Source: Alteromonas sp. 1_MG-2023
GTDB lineage: Bacteria; Pseudomonadota; Gammaproteobacteria; Enterobacterales; Alteromonadaceae
DNA: 64,000 bases
NCBI RefSeq assembly: GCF_030547075.1
Contig: NZ_JAUOQH010000002.1
Location: forward strand, 124,001 to 188,000
Reading direction: 5' to 3'
Position 1 is the first letter of the stretch. Each line of letters begins with the position of its first letter. Below, piece after piece: positions 54,106-63,869 of this stretch. The notes beneath the pieces are model-generated. The model did no database searches. It had not been told where the DNA came from and worked only from the letters and a program-made list of their open reading frames with translations. A program made the translations under genes and the position numbers.

Positions 54106-57100
54106 TTATTTACTATCAATTGTAAGCTTAGGAGACTGTCCATTTGGTCCTGACACTACAAATTCATACAAGCCCGACTCTACCACCTCAATGACTAGGT
54201 TGTTGTTGCTAAATGACAACACTTTTGGCTGATCTAGCGTTACTAGGTTAGATACAGCATCATTTGGGTTACCTAAGTTGACCGTATTCCAATCTTCTGA
54301 TGCCACTTTAAACTCTGCGCTGCCCACGCTAAGCTCAATATCTACCGTGTAAACACCCTCGCCTTGATAGGTGAACAGGTCGGTAGTTCCCCAGCCGTTC
54401 ATACCACCGCGCACATACACTTCTGTGTCACCGAAGTAGGCTTCTTTATACACACCTATGGTAGGATTGCTTTCGTCATTTACATCAAAAACAAACACAT
54501 AACGGTCAGCTTCTTCAATGGTGAGAAGCAGGTTGTCATTTGTTCTCGCCAAAGCAGTTGTTTGGCCGACGTTCACATTTTTATCTGCATCATCAGCACT
54601 TAAAGCGCCAAAGTTAACCGTATCCCAATCCTCAGAAGCGACTTTGAATTCATAACTACCTGGGTCTATATCCATTGTTACCATATAGATACGCCCCCCT
54701 TGATAGACCAGCTCATCATCAGTGCCCCAATCGTTCACTGCACCTCGAATAAATACAGGTAGTCCAACGTAAGGCTCTTCGTTCTGCACCGTTAATACCG
54801 GAGACTCTGGATCCGAAGCATTAGTAGTAAACAGATAGGTAGCGCTAATGTCAGGTGTGAACGTTAAATTGTTATTCGTTCTAGCCAAGATTTTAGATTG
54901 AGCCTCTACAACAGCCGCCTCGTCACCTACTGTGGCACCAAAATTAACCGTTTCCCAATCCTCTGAGGCAAACTTAAAGCCGTAAGTAGTACCGCCTTCT
55001 AGAGCAACGGCAACTTCATATACGCCATCACCCTTATAAGTGAAAGGATTATCAGTGGTCCAACCGTTCATATCACCGCGAAGGTAAGGCGTAGTTTCGC
55101 CATAAGGCACAACATCCGGCGCACCAGAAGTCGCATAAGCCGACAAACCGTAATCTTGTGCGCCTGATTGCGGCTTCACAAATACGGCAATGGTCAGTGC
55201 TGGAACCGTGAATATACCATTCCCGTCTTCAGATTCGTTAAACGTAGCCCCTCTTACCGCTTCATCACTTGAGTTCATTTGCCGTGCATGCAATGAAAAC
55301 CCGGTTGCGGTATTGATACTTATAGATTGCGTGTCGTACCCCGTATTCACAAGTACGACGATGGCATCATTTTGCATATCGAGATCGGTACGTGGGGTTT
55401 TAGTATCATCCGTAACACCATCATCAATACTCATGGCTATTAAGCCTTTTTGCTGGTTTGTACCGATATTGTGAAAGCCAATACGGTCAATAATGTCCTC
55501 TGCGGTAGTTAAACGAAATAGCGGGCTTTCCATACGAATGGCAAGCAACTCGTTAAATACATCCGACGCAAACATGATATCGGTCATAGATGCTGCTCGT
55601 TCTGGGCTATAAATAAATTCACCCATTTCTTCCCAGCGAACTTCATTGTCTTGTGCTAACGGTAAACCCACGTTCCAGTTATTCGTTGCATAGGTAAAAT
55701 CAACGAAGTTGAACCAATCACCTGCATCATAGGTGTTTCTGTCCATAGACTTAGAGCGTAGTAAATCGCCGCCCATTTGTAAGAATGGAATACCTTGAGA
55801 CACCAGCGGGATACCGATAGCAACATTCTGTGCACGGACGCGCTCATTCAACGAAATATCCATCGGCAAGGTGTAGTTCAGTTGATCCCATAAGGTTTCA
55901 TTATCATGTTTAGACACATAATTAATAATGTCGGCGGGATCGAGTGCGTAGCCACCTAAATTGCTGGTATTGCTCGCTACGCCAGCAGACGTTTCAAGCA
56001 CGTAGTCTTGTAGTGTACCTACCATGCTCATTTTAACCTTGTCCTGATCACTTAGTAGCGCGTCAGAGTCAGGTGAAAAGATATTCCCTTGGCGAATAGC
56101 TTCACGAATTCTATCGTTGTACGTGCCTATTTGCGTACCGGCCATATTTAGCTGGTTCGCTTGCTCATAACCTCTATCAATGCGCGTCCAGCCTTCACCG
56201 TAGAAGTAATTATCTTCATCCAAAGCTTGAACGCTGTTGCGCAATTGCAACATCGTCTCTTTAGAGGCTTGGCTCATAATGTCGAAACGAAAAGCGTCGT
56301 ATTTGTAATGCTCGGTCCACATAAGTAGTGAATCTTGCATCAATTTTTCCATCATTACGTTGCGCGGCTCTGTATCATCGCAGCAGGTTTCGCGAACAAT
56401 AACTCCGGTGTCTGTATCATAACGATGGAAATAGCCAGGAACTACCTTATCCAGTACAGATTTCGCAAACACGCCAGAAGCATTGGTATGGTTGTATACC
56501 ACATCTAAAGCAACGCGAAGTCCCATTTCATGCAAGGCTTGAATCATTGCACGCATTTCAACAATACGCTCTACACCTTCTGCACTTGACGCATAGCTGC
56601 CTTCCGGTGCGTTAAAATGATGTGGATCGTAGCCCCAGTTGAAACCATCAATAGCACGCATATCGCTTGTAAGTTGCTGTGCTTTCGCCGCTTCAGCTAG
56701 TGGGTCGTAACTGTTGTACACATCAATGAGTAGTGTGGCACTGTTCTCTTCCTCACAAACTGCAGCTTCGGTATTAAGGCGACATAAGTCAGCAACTGTG
56801 TCGAATAAACCAACGGTTTTAGTGGGGTCTTCATCAATGGTGGCAATATCGTTTGCCGGCAGCACATGGAAGTAGTTTAATCCTGCCTCTACCAATTTTT
56901 GTAGGTGTAAAACAGGCGCCGTGTTTTGCTCAGTAAACGCTAAATATTTGCCACGATTTGCTTCGCTTGTAGACATATCACGAATACTGAAATCACGAAC
57001 ATGACCTTCGTAAATAACGGCATCTTCAGGGTTTTCTAACGTGGGAATGTTCTGAGTATCCCATCCTTCTGGTTTTAAATCATCATCGGCTAAGTTTACA

Positions 57101-58461
57101 AATCGAGAGAAACGGCCATTGGTGCTAAGGCTTACCGAGTAAGGGTCAGTAACTTCAAGTACTTCTACTGCCCCTGTTTGCGGATGAAAAACCGTCACTT
57201 CATAGCGGTAAAGCTGTCTATCTAACGATATGTCTCCTTCAAATTGCCAAATGCCTGTAACGGTGTCGCATGTCATGCTATAGCGATTAGCGAGGGTTTT
57301 ATTATCGTTGTAGGTCAGCAAATCTACATTTTGAGCCGTGGGTGCCCATACCGACACCGCAATACCCGTGTCAGAATAAACGGCCCCTAAACGTGCTTCA
57401 TTTGCATCTTCATTACCCGCGGTATAAATAGCATCAATTACCTTTGCGTTTTGTAAACCTGTTGCTGCTACTAAAACGCCATCACTGTCATACCCACCCA
57501 CTACGGTTTGGGTGGTCAAAACCGTTTTAGCATCCTCTAGGCTCCAGTCTCCTTCCCACGCCTGAAGACCCGCTAGGTTTTCTGCTTTAGCAGTTTGGCT
57601 CTCGTCTAACGTGGCAGGCATTAACGCTACTGACGTGCCGTTAATACCACTTTCCAGTGAACTCTCTAAGTCAGCATTCGGTGAATAGTGAAGCTTCACC
57701 GTAGATACGGTATCAGCCACATCCCACAATATCGTATTCGCATCTAACCAATGTGCGCCAAACCCCTCTATATCCACTGGCTGTGGCCCAAGTGACATAA
57801 TTGGGTATTCAAATAAAGTAGGCTCTCCCGATAAGGTAAAGTTCATTCGCACGTAAGTATCATCATCTTGAACTAGCGAAGCTTGGAAGTCAGAACCGCC
57901 TAGCTCTTTACCTGCATCGTCAGTGCCTAAGTGAATGATAAAATTATGGCAATCATCAAAATCACTTTTTAAATCTAAAACCCAATACGCACCATAATTA
58001 GGATCGATACCCGTATGTTGACGTCCGTTGGCCCAATCAGTATCTGAATCGGCATAAGCGTCACATTCATCGTTATTCCAGGTATGCAAACGCCAGCCTT
58101 CGTACACGGGGTCGTTTGTGGAGTTATCAGCATCAACTGCCGCGCGGTTGTAGTATAAAACCGCTTGATTATCTGCAGGGAAAAACACCGGCAGTGGCAA
58201 GCTAGGATCGGCGCCAACCACACACGTATCATTAGTTTTATTTGGTACCGTAGGTGCATCACATTGAATAGGCGGTGGTGCGACGCACGCGGTGCCGTCT
58301 GCATTAGGTACGTTTGGTACATTACAAGTCAGTAAATTGTTTGAGCCAGACTCAACACCTGAGCCTCCACAACCTACTATAAAGAGCGCAGTTAAGATAA
58401 GCGCTGCAATGCGCCACACCTTTAGCGTCGATAATGGCGTTGACAACGGTTTTGTTAGCAT
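54106..58461 (-). CDS. Multidomain pullulanase (GH13) with three C-terminal starch-binding-type repeats
   Basis: The ATG at 58461 has TTGGAG seven bases upstream and gives a lipoprotein signal (ALILTALFIVGCGG); readings from 58551 or 58488 add non-homologous residues. After CBM41- and CBM48-like beta domains comes the GH13 barrel of pullulanases: VALDVVYNHTN, YDAFRFDIMSQ with the nucleophile Asp, YFYGEGWT with the acid/base Glu, and VSKHDNETLWDQ with the third acidic residue. It cuts alpha-1,6 branch points. The last 330 residues consist of three repeats of about 105-110 residues, each with a motif like RGxMNGWGTTD, EFKVASEDWNTVNLG. Length 1451. It is downstream of a TonB receptor, 86 bases apart. 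Confidence 0.9.
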   Translation of the reverse strand: MLTKPLSTPLSTLKVWRIAALILTALFIVGCGGSGVESGSNNLLTCNVPNVPNADGTACVAPPPIQCDAPTVPNKTNDTCVVGADPSLPLPVFFPADNQAVLYYNRAAVDADNSTNDPVYEGWRLHTWNNDECDAYADSDTDWANGRQHTGIDPNYGAYWVLDLKSDFDDCHNFIIHLGTDDAGKELGGSDFQASLVQDDDTYVRMNFTLSGEPTLFEYPIMSLGPQPVDIEGFGAHWLDANTILWDVADTVSTVKLHYSPNADLESSLESGINGTSVALMPATLDESQTAKAENLAGLQAWEGDWSLEDAKTVLTTQTVVGGYDSDGVLVAATGLQNAKVIDAIYTAGNEDANEARLGAVYSDTGIAVSVWAPTAQNVDLLTYNDNKTLANRYSMTCDTVTGIWQFEGDISLDRQLYRYEVTVFHPQTGAVEVLEVTDPYSVSLSTNGRFSRFVNLADDDLKPEGWDTQNIPTLENPEDAVIYEGHVRDFSIRDMSTSEANRGKYLAFTEQNTAPVLHLQKLVEAGLNYFHVLPANDIATIDEDPTKTVGLFDTVADLCRLNTEAAVCEEENSATLLIDVYNSYDPLAEAAKAQQLTSDMRAIDGFNWGYDPHHFNAPEGSYASSAEGVERIVEMRAMIQALHEMGLRVALDVVYNHTNASGVFAKSVLDKVVPGYFHRYDTDTGVIVRETCCDDTEPRNVMMEKLMQDSLLMWTEHYKYDAFRFDIMSQASKETMLQLRNSVQALDEDNYFYGEGWTRIDRGYEQANQLNMAGTQIGTYNDRIREAIRQGNIFSPDSDALLSDQDKVKMSMVGTLQDYVLETSAGVASNTSNLGGYALDPADIINYVSKHDNETLWDQLNYTLPMDISLNERVRAQNVAIGIPLVSQGIPFLQMGGDLLRSKSMDRNTYDAGDWFNFVDFTYATNNWNVGLPLAQDNEVRWEEMGEFIYSPERAASMTDIMFASDVFNELLAIRMESPLFRLTTAEDIIDRIGFHNIGTNQQKGLIAMSIDDGVTDDTKTPRTDLDMQNDAIVVLVNTGYDTQSISINTATGFSLHARQMNSSDEAVRGATFNESEDGNGIFTVPALTIAVFVKPQSGAQDYGLSAYATSGAPDVVPYGETTPYLRGDMNGWTTDNPFTYKGDGVYEVAVALEGGTTYGFKFASEDWETVNFGATVGDEAAVVEAQSKILARTNNNLTFTPDISATYLFTTNASDPESPVLTVQNEEPYVGLPVFIRGAVNDWGTDDELVYQGGRIYMVTMDIDPGSYEFKVASEDWDTVNFGALSADDADKNVNVGQTTALARTNDNLLLTIEEADRYVFVFDVNDESNPTIGVYKEAYFGDTEVYVRGGMNGWGTTDLFTYQGEGVYTVDIELSVGSAEFKVASEDWNTVNLGNPNDAVSNLVTLDQPKVLSFSNNNLVIEVVESGLYEFVVSGPNGQSPKLTIDSK

Positions 58462-58547
58462 GGATAACTCCAAATTTTTCTTTTTCATATACGCAGTATT
58501 GGCATTAATTGACTTAGGATTCAGCTTTTGGGAGAGGGGTAAAATAC

Positions 58548-61500
58548 TCATAATTGGTATGTCATCCCCAAGTAATACTGCGTACCGAAAAACTGAATGG
58601 TGCCGGTTTGTTCAGAAGAGGTGAAATAACTTTTGGTAGGTTCGTCGGTAACGTTGTTTACTTGAAACAAAACGCTCCAATTATCGTTAATTTCATAGGA
58701 TGCTTGGTAATCAACAACCAATTCAGAATCAAAATTAACGGTTTGATCGTTAACCGCCACTTGTTCAGAGACAAAGAAATCTCGATAACGCCCAGATAAG
58801 CGAGTTTCAAACCCTTCGTATTCCCAAAATAGCGTTACCGTGGCCACATTTTCAGATAAGCCAGGCAAGCTATCCGAATACACCGAACTACTCAACGTAC
58901 GTTGAATTTCACTTTCCGTGTATGAATAACTAGCGGTTACCCCTAAACCAGACCAGAAGCTTGGCAACATGCTATAAATTTCAGTGTAGGCAATTTCAAC
59001 ACCGCGAATATAACCACCTTCAGCGTTATTCACCGCCGTGCTATAGCTACCATTTTCTGTAGGAACCGTAACAAAAATAGGGTTACCATCGGCATCCCGA
59101 GACAACTCAGCCTCTTGCCCTACAAATTCAGGTTCAAGATAGACAGGGACCTGAACCGACTCGGGAACCACAATACCGTTGCCATTGAAGTCATAAGGTT
59201 CTATGTTAATTTCTTCAATGAAAGACTCTATGTCTTTGTAGAACGCTGCCAGTATCAATGCCCCTTCGGTATCCTCAAAATAGTATTCCCATGAAATATC
59301 ATATTGGGTGGCATAGAAAGGCTCTAGGTAAGGGCTATTTGTTGCGTTCCCGTTTACCTTGGCGGTAGGTTGCGACAACGTCACCTCCCCCGAGTCTCTA
59401 TCTTGCACAGCAGTCACCGTTTCAACAGTGGTAGAAGCATTTGCCGCAAACCTATTGATAGGCGCACGCCCCATCACTTTTGCTGCAGCGACTCTTAATT
59501 GAGTATTATCTGTAAGCGCAAAATTTAGATTAATAGACGGCAGCAAATCGTCGTATTCGTGGGTGAGTGTTGTGAAGCGATAAAAGTTATTAATAAGGCC
59601 AGCATCATCGGTAATGTTTTGTGCACCAGCGGTAGGATCACTTATCTCTACCGTAACACCGGTTTCTGGATCGGTAATTAACGATGTGGCTCGTTGGTAT
59701 GTGGTAGAACTTTGCTTTGTTTTTACGTAACGAACACCCACATTACCGGTAACTGGCATACCCGCAATCTCAGTACTGAGTCCCGCCATTAGATAAGCTG
59801 AGTTTACGGTTTCAAAGACCTGTCCACTTTCTTGCATAGTCCAAGAGGTAGACGGCCCCGTACCTGGGCCATTAATCACGCCAGCAGCACCTGGCCCCCA
59901 AGTTTGAACGGGTTGAGGGTAGCCGCTTGGAAACCATGCATTTAACGCACTGTTTAAATCTACCGACAAATAGCTTGGGAAATAGCTGAAATCGCCAGCC
60001 CAATCAACTTGTTCCACCATGTCGTTAGTTAAACGCAGCGGTGGCTCACTTGCAGAAAATGCACTGTCGTTGCCGTATTCAAATACCGAGCGATCGTTGC
60101 TGTACTCTCTATCGGAATAGCGATAACCGAACTCCAAGCCTGTCACGATGGGCATGTCGATAAAGTATTGGAAATCGACCTTGTATGCATCAAGCTCATC
60201 TTTGTTCACAAAGGGGTAAATGCCGTATTTACTCACCATCACCCTATCGATATCGGAAAACGCATCTGCTTGATTAAAGGCTAAATCAGGAAGATTATTG
60301 CCATTCAGCAAATACGAAATTTGAACGTTCTCATCAAACACTGGGCTAACGGCGTTGGCATCTTCACTGACTAACGACCATAGCAAGCCATTACGGAAAT
60401 CACTTTTCGCGGTGGAACGTGACACATCAAATTGTACTGACAAGTCAGCACTAATTTCCCAATCTGCGTTAATACCAAAGTTTTCAACGCTATCGAAATC
60501 TTGGTTGTCGTCGTTAACTAGCTCAACCCGAGTAAAGCTACTGTCTGTTCGAGAAAAAGTGCCACCAATCACACTATTGTTCACAATAACAGGATTCGTG
60601 ATGCCTGCCGTAATACCACCTAATTTCACTCGATACCCACGGGCAAATTCTTCTGAATCGAACTTAGAAATAAATGCATCGGCTTTTAAGGTGAAATTTT
60701 CCAGTGGTGCCCATTCTATGGCTGCAACGTACCCGTCACGAGTTTGCTTTCCCCCCTTGTGTTGCATTTCAAAGCCTTCCGAAATGAGCTCACACTCTGG
60801 GCAGTCTGTGCCTGCTCTGTCGATGTCACCATCAATCCCATCTACATCAACAGCCCCGTTATACGCTAATCCCACAAACTGGGTAGATACACTGGGTTGG
60901 AATAAACGTGCATAACCAAGAGATAACCCTACGGTATCGTCCATGAACTTCCCTTGATAGGAAAAGCTCAATCGATGACCGTATTCACTCGCATCAGATA
61001 TCTCACTGGCTCGGTCGTTATACATACCCCGCATGTTGGCACTAAACTTATGCTGCTCCTCCATGGCTAATGGGCTGGCTGTTTTAAGCTCTACCGTTCC
61101 CGCAATGCCCCCTTCAATCAGCGATGCTTTAGGCGATTTATATACACTTGCTTCGGTGATCAATTCTGAAGGATACTGGTCGAACTCAATGGCTCGGCTT
61201 CCACTAGTAGACACTTGCTCACGACCATTGAGTGTAGAAAACACAAAGTCACCCGCTAAACCACGAATGTTTATTTCAGCCGCTTGGCCTCCAGTACGCA
61301 CTGCAGATATACCTGGCAATCGTGTAAGAGCATCTGCCATAGATACATCAGGCAAACCGCCCAAATCATCAGCAGAAATTTGTTCTGACACCGTGTCAGA
61401 AAAACGTTTTTGGTTGAGTGATTGTATGAGGCTAGTACTAAACCCCCTCACCTCTATGCGTTCGAGCGTTTCCTCAGTTATGTCATCCGCAGCTGGTTGA

Positions 61501-61643
61501 CCGCGCGATTGATCAATTGAGGTTTCATTACTGACTTCATCAATAGTGTCTTTTGACGTTTGCTGTGCGTAAATTGGCAGAGAAAATGCCAACCCACTAC
61601 TGACTAACGCCACCATGATAGGCTTAAGTTTGAATGTTCTCAT
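58548..61643 (-). CDS. TonB-dependent outer-membrane receptor for starch oligosaccharides
   Basis: A signal peptide (PIMVALVSSGLAFSLPIYAQQ region, residues 9-27) is followed by the plug domain (FSDTVSEQISADDLGGLPDV, DALTRLPGISAVRTGGQ, and IRGLAGDFVFSTLNGREQV) and a 22-strand-type barrel ending in FGTQYYLGMTYQL with a terminal hydrophobic residue. It belongs to the long receptors common in Alteromonadales and Caulobacterales that are linked to carbohydrate uptake. With the pullulanase gene downstream in the same operon, its cargo is probably branched maltodextrin. A conserved operator lies 113 bases upstream of the ATG. Length 1031. Confidence 0.93.
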   Translation of the reverse strand: MRTFKLKPIMVALVSSGLAFSLPIYAQQTSKDTIDEVSNETSIDQSRGQPAADDITEETLERIEVRGFSTSLIQSLNQKRFSDTVSEQISADDLGGLPDVSMADALTRLPGISAVRTGGQAAEINIRGLAGDFVFSTLNGREQVSTSGSRAIEFDQYPSELITEASVYKSPKASLIEGGIAGTVELKTASPLAMEEQHKFSANMRGMYNDRASEISDASEYGHRLSFSYQGKFMDDTVGLSLGYARLFQPSVSTQFVGLAYNGAVDVDGIDGDIDRAGTDCPECELISEGFEMQHKGGKQTRDGYVAAIEWAPLENFTLKADAFISKFDSEEFARGYRVKLGGITAGITNPVIVNNSVIGGTFSRTDSSFTRVELVNDDNQDFDSVENFGINADWEISADLSVQFDVSRSTAKSDFRNGLLWSLVSEDANAVSPVFDENVQISYLLNGNNLPDLAFNQADAFSDIDRVMVSKYGIYPFVNKDELDAYKVDFQYFIDMPIVTGLEFGYRYSDREYSNDRSVFEYGNDSAFSASEPPLRLTNDMVEQVDWAGDFSYFPSYLSVDLNSALNAWFPSGYPQPVQTWGPGAAGVINGPGTGPSTSWTMQESGQVFETVNSAYLMAGLSTEIAGMPVTGNVGVRYVKTKQSSTTYQRATSLITDPETGVTVEISDPTAGAQNITDDAGLINNFYRFTTLTHEYDDLLPSINLNFALTDNTQLRVAAAKVMGRAPINRFAANASTTVETVTAVQDRDSGEVTLSQPTAKVNGNATNSPYLEPFYATQYDISWEYYFEDTEGALILAAFYKDIESFIEEINIEPYDFNGNGIVVPESVQVPVYLEPEFVGQEAELSRDADGNPIFVTVPTENGSYSTAVNNAEGGYIRGVEIAYTEIYSMLPSFWSGLGVTASYSYTESEIQRTLSSSVYSDSLPGLSENVATVTLFWEYEGFETRLSGRYRDFFVSEQVAVNDQTVNFDSELVVDYQASYEINDNWSVLFQVNNVTDEPTKSYFTSSEQTGTIQFFGTQYYLGMTYQL

Positions 61644-62041
61644 TGGTGCCCCGTTCCTTGTTTTTTATCAACGGTTCGGGAATACCACACCCAAACTCGT
61701 CACTTATGGTTCTGCCATAAATAGTATCGGGTTGTATAAAAAGAGAGCAACACTATGCATACGTATTCATTTACATTAAATTTACACTGCGTTAAATATT
61801 AGAAGAGCCTAACTTAATAGAGTATATAAAGCGTTGAATTTAAACGGAGAATAGCCCCCCAATAAAAACTGAAGGGGTCTATAGAATAGTTAGGTGTTAA
61901 GGAATGTTAATTTCTTAGCCGTGCTGCACATCAACGCTCACTGAGGCGAACCGAATGCAGAGTATATTGAAGCGATGCTAAATACGATGAAATAAGTAGC
62001 ACAGAGGCCCGCAACACACCCGCAATAGAAATCCAAACTAA
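61644..62041. other. Intergenic region upstream of the TonB receptor
   Basis: Of these 398 bases, the left 130 hold the receptor promoter and operator (61721-61769) and a ribosome-binding site AAGGA ten bases before the ATG. The remaining sequence up to the halogenase stop codon shows no ORF, no terminator of good quality and no second operator. Confidence 0.55.
61721..61769 (-). promoter_or_regulatory. Operator plus promoter of the TonB receptor-pullulanase operon
   Basis: On the minus strand: TGAATACGTATGCA (61756-61769), then TAGTG, then a -35-like TTGCTC (61745-61750), an 18-base spacer and a -10-like TACTAT (61721-61726). The 14-mer and the five-base gap to the -35 are the same as at 48693-48740. 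Confidence 0.7.
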
Positions 62042-63583
62042 TTAAAAGCTCACAGACGTTTTATTTGCAGTATCAATCATAGATTGAATGTACGCATCAT
62101 GCGTTGGTAACGATGCAATTGGTTCACGCTTAATGTTATACAACGACGACAGCATGGCTTGCGTTTTCTCATCAGAAAAACTATTCGCTAACCCATGATA
62201 ATCTTCAGGCACTAACCCCTGCCCATACATGACTTGTAGCCATGAACTCTCTAAAAACAAGTCATTCTGCTCGCGCACTAAATTGCCATTTTGTTTAAAC
62301 AGTGCCATTTTGTGAGTCAACGAATCTGGTAACGTTAAGTGCCGCATATCTCGCCAAAAATCACTGTCTTCGCGTTCATTTAAACAATAATGTAGTACCA
62401 GAAAATCTCGTATTTGCTCAAATTCTACTTTTGATTGTGCGTTGTACTCTTCAACAGCACTATCTGAGATACCTTGGTGTGGGAAAAGTTTTATTAACCT
62501 TACGATGGCTGATTGAATCAGATGAATACTGGTAGATTCCAAAGGCTCTAAAAATCCAGAAGAAAGCCCTACCGCAACCACATTTTTATACCACTGCTGT
62601 CTACGACGACCGGTAGTAAATTTAATGAGTTTAGGATCGCCCAGTGGTTTGGTATCTAAGTTAGCCATTAGCGTGTCGTGGGCTTGGCTATCACTAATAT
62701 AACGTGAACTATAAACGTGACCATTGCCATTACGATGTTGCAATGGAATACGCCACTGCCAGCCCGCATCATGGGCGATAGAACGGGTGTAAGGTGCAGT
62801 ATTTTCGTGGCGTTCAGAAGGTACTGCGATAGCCGAATCGCAGGGGAGTAAATGAGACCAATCATCATAACCCGCACCCAGGGTTTCGTTAATCAACAAC
62901 CCTCGAAAACCAGTGCAGTCTATAAATAAGTCGCCATCAATAGCGTGGCCATTTTCGAGATGCAATGCTTTCACATTTCCACTGTGTTTGTGCCTTGATA
63001 CATGGCTGATTTTACCTTCAACCCTTGTAACCCCCATTCCTTCACTGAGTTTACGGAGATATTGTGCATAAAGTGAAGCGTCAAAGTGGTAAGCAAAAGG
63101 AAGCTCTAAAACGGGATCTTTTGCGTTAATACGTGCAAATTTACCTGCCTCAGCCGCTAAGTAGTTAAGGTCATACTCCCATAAATCGTTTTTCAAACCC
63201 TGCTGACGCGCTTTTAGCCAAAAGTGATGAAAGTGACAAAAGGCCATGCTTTTACCTGGCGCGCCGAACGTGTGGTAGTACTGTTGCCCTTGTTGCTTCC
63301 AGTTTTCAAATCGAATTGCTAGCTTAATGGTAGCTTTGGTATCACGAAGAAAAGTTGCCTCGTCAATACCTAGCACTTGGTTAACTAATCGGATAGGCGG
63401 AATGGTGGCTTCGCCTACGCCTACGGTGCCGATAGCTTCAGATTCGACGAGGGTAATCGTAACTGCGTCGCCGATGACTTTTTTTAGTAACGCTGCAGTT
63501 AGCCACCCTGCGGTGCCACCTCCAGCAACCACGACTTGCTTTACCGGCGTGTGTTTCATTTCTTGCTTAGTAGCCTCTTTCAT
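62042..63583 (-). CDS. Flavin-dependent tryptophan-halogenase family protein
   Basis: The start at the ATG at 63583 has AAAGAGG upstream and begins KEATKQEMKHTPVKQVVVAG. The FAD-binding motif is VVAGGGTAGWLTAALL (G-x-G-x2-G). The halogenase motif W-x-W-x-I-P is present in GWQWRIPLQH, and GFLEPLESTSIHL is a family signature; the catalytic Lys region lies upstream. Length 513 is standard. Members next to TonB receptors in polysaccharide-using marine bacteria are common, but their substrate and whether they halogenate at all is unclear. It lies between two TonB receptor genes in the same direction. Confidence 0.87.
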   Translation of the reverse strand: MKEATKQEMKHTPVKQVVVAGGGTAGWLTAALLKKVIGDAVTITLVESEAIGTVGVGEATIPPIRLVNQVLGIDEATFLRDTKATIKLAIRFENWKQQGQQYYHTFGAPGKSMAFCHFHHFWLKARQQGLKNDLWEYDLNYLAAEAGKFARINAKDPVLELPFAYHFDASLYAQYLRKLSEGMGVTRVEGKISHVSRHKHSGNVKALHLENGHAIDGDLFIDCTGFRGLLINETLGAGYDDWSHLLPCDSAIAVPSERHENTAPYTRSIAHDAGWQWRIPLQHRNGNGHVYSSRYISDSQAHDTLMANLDTKPLGDPKLIKFTTGRRRQQWYKNVVAVGLSSGFLEPLESTSIHLIQSAIVRLIKLFPHQGISDSAVEEYNAQSKVEFEQIRDFLVLHYCLNEREDSDFWRDMRHLTLPDSLTHKMALFKQNGNLVREQNDLFLESSWLQVMYGQGLVPEDYHGLANSFSDEKTQAMLSSLYNIKREPIASLPTHDAYIQSMIDTANKTSVSF

Positions 63584-63774
63584 ATGGGCCTCTTTATTAT
63601 TCAACGCTTTCTATGTGTGCTAGTCATATTTTGACTTTGCTTCGAAACAGCTTCCGTTCGACCTTGCTTCAAGTTCAATTCAGGCTAATTTCGACTTCGT
63701 TTTGGGCTCATACCTGTAATGTAGATATTGGTCTTCACCACACTGTAGATGGTTTATCTGTCTTTTTACAATAA

Positions 63775-63836
63775 AAAACCACCTTATGCTTCATCGATGA
63801 AATCTAACTTCAAACGTTGAAACAACAAGGTGGCTT
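63775..63836. terminator. Large nested hairpin after the second TonB receptor gene
   Basis: AACCACCTT near 63778 and AAGGTGGCTT near 63829 pair over about 43 bases. The loop contains two smaller palindromes, TTCATCGATGAA and TTCAAACGTTGAA. On the minus strand the structure ends in GGTTTTTTATTG, a T-run, so it could terminate the receptor transcript about 35 bases after its stop. Confidence 0.6.
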
Positions 63837-63869
63837 GTATTTATCCTACTGCTGGCTTTCGCCCAACAA

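Noticed and set aside
60355..60915. 186-codon frame antisense to the TonB receptor
   Set aside because: Composition is Ser/Pro-rich as expected for the complement of a barrel gene; no domain and no ribosome-binding site.
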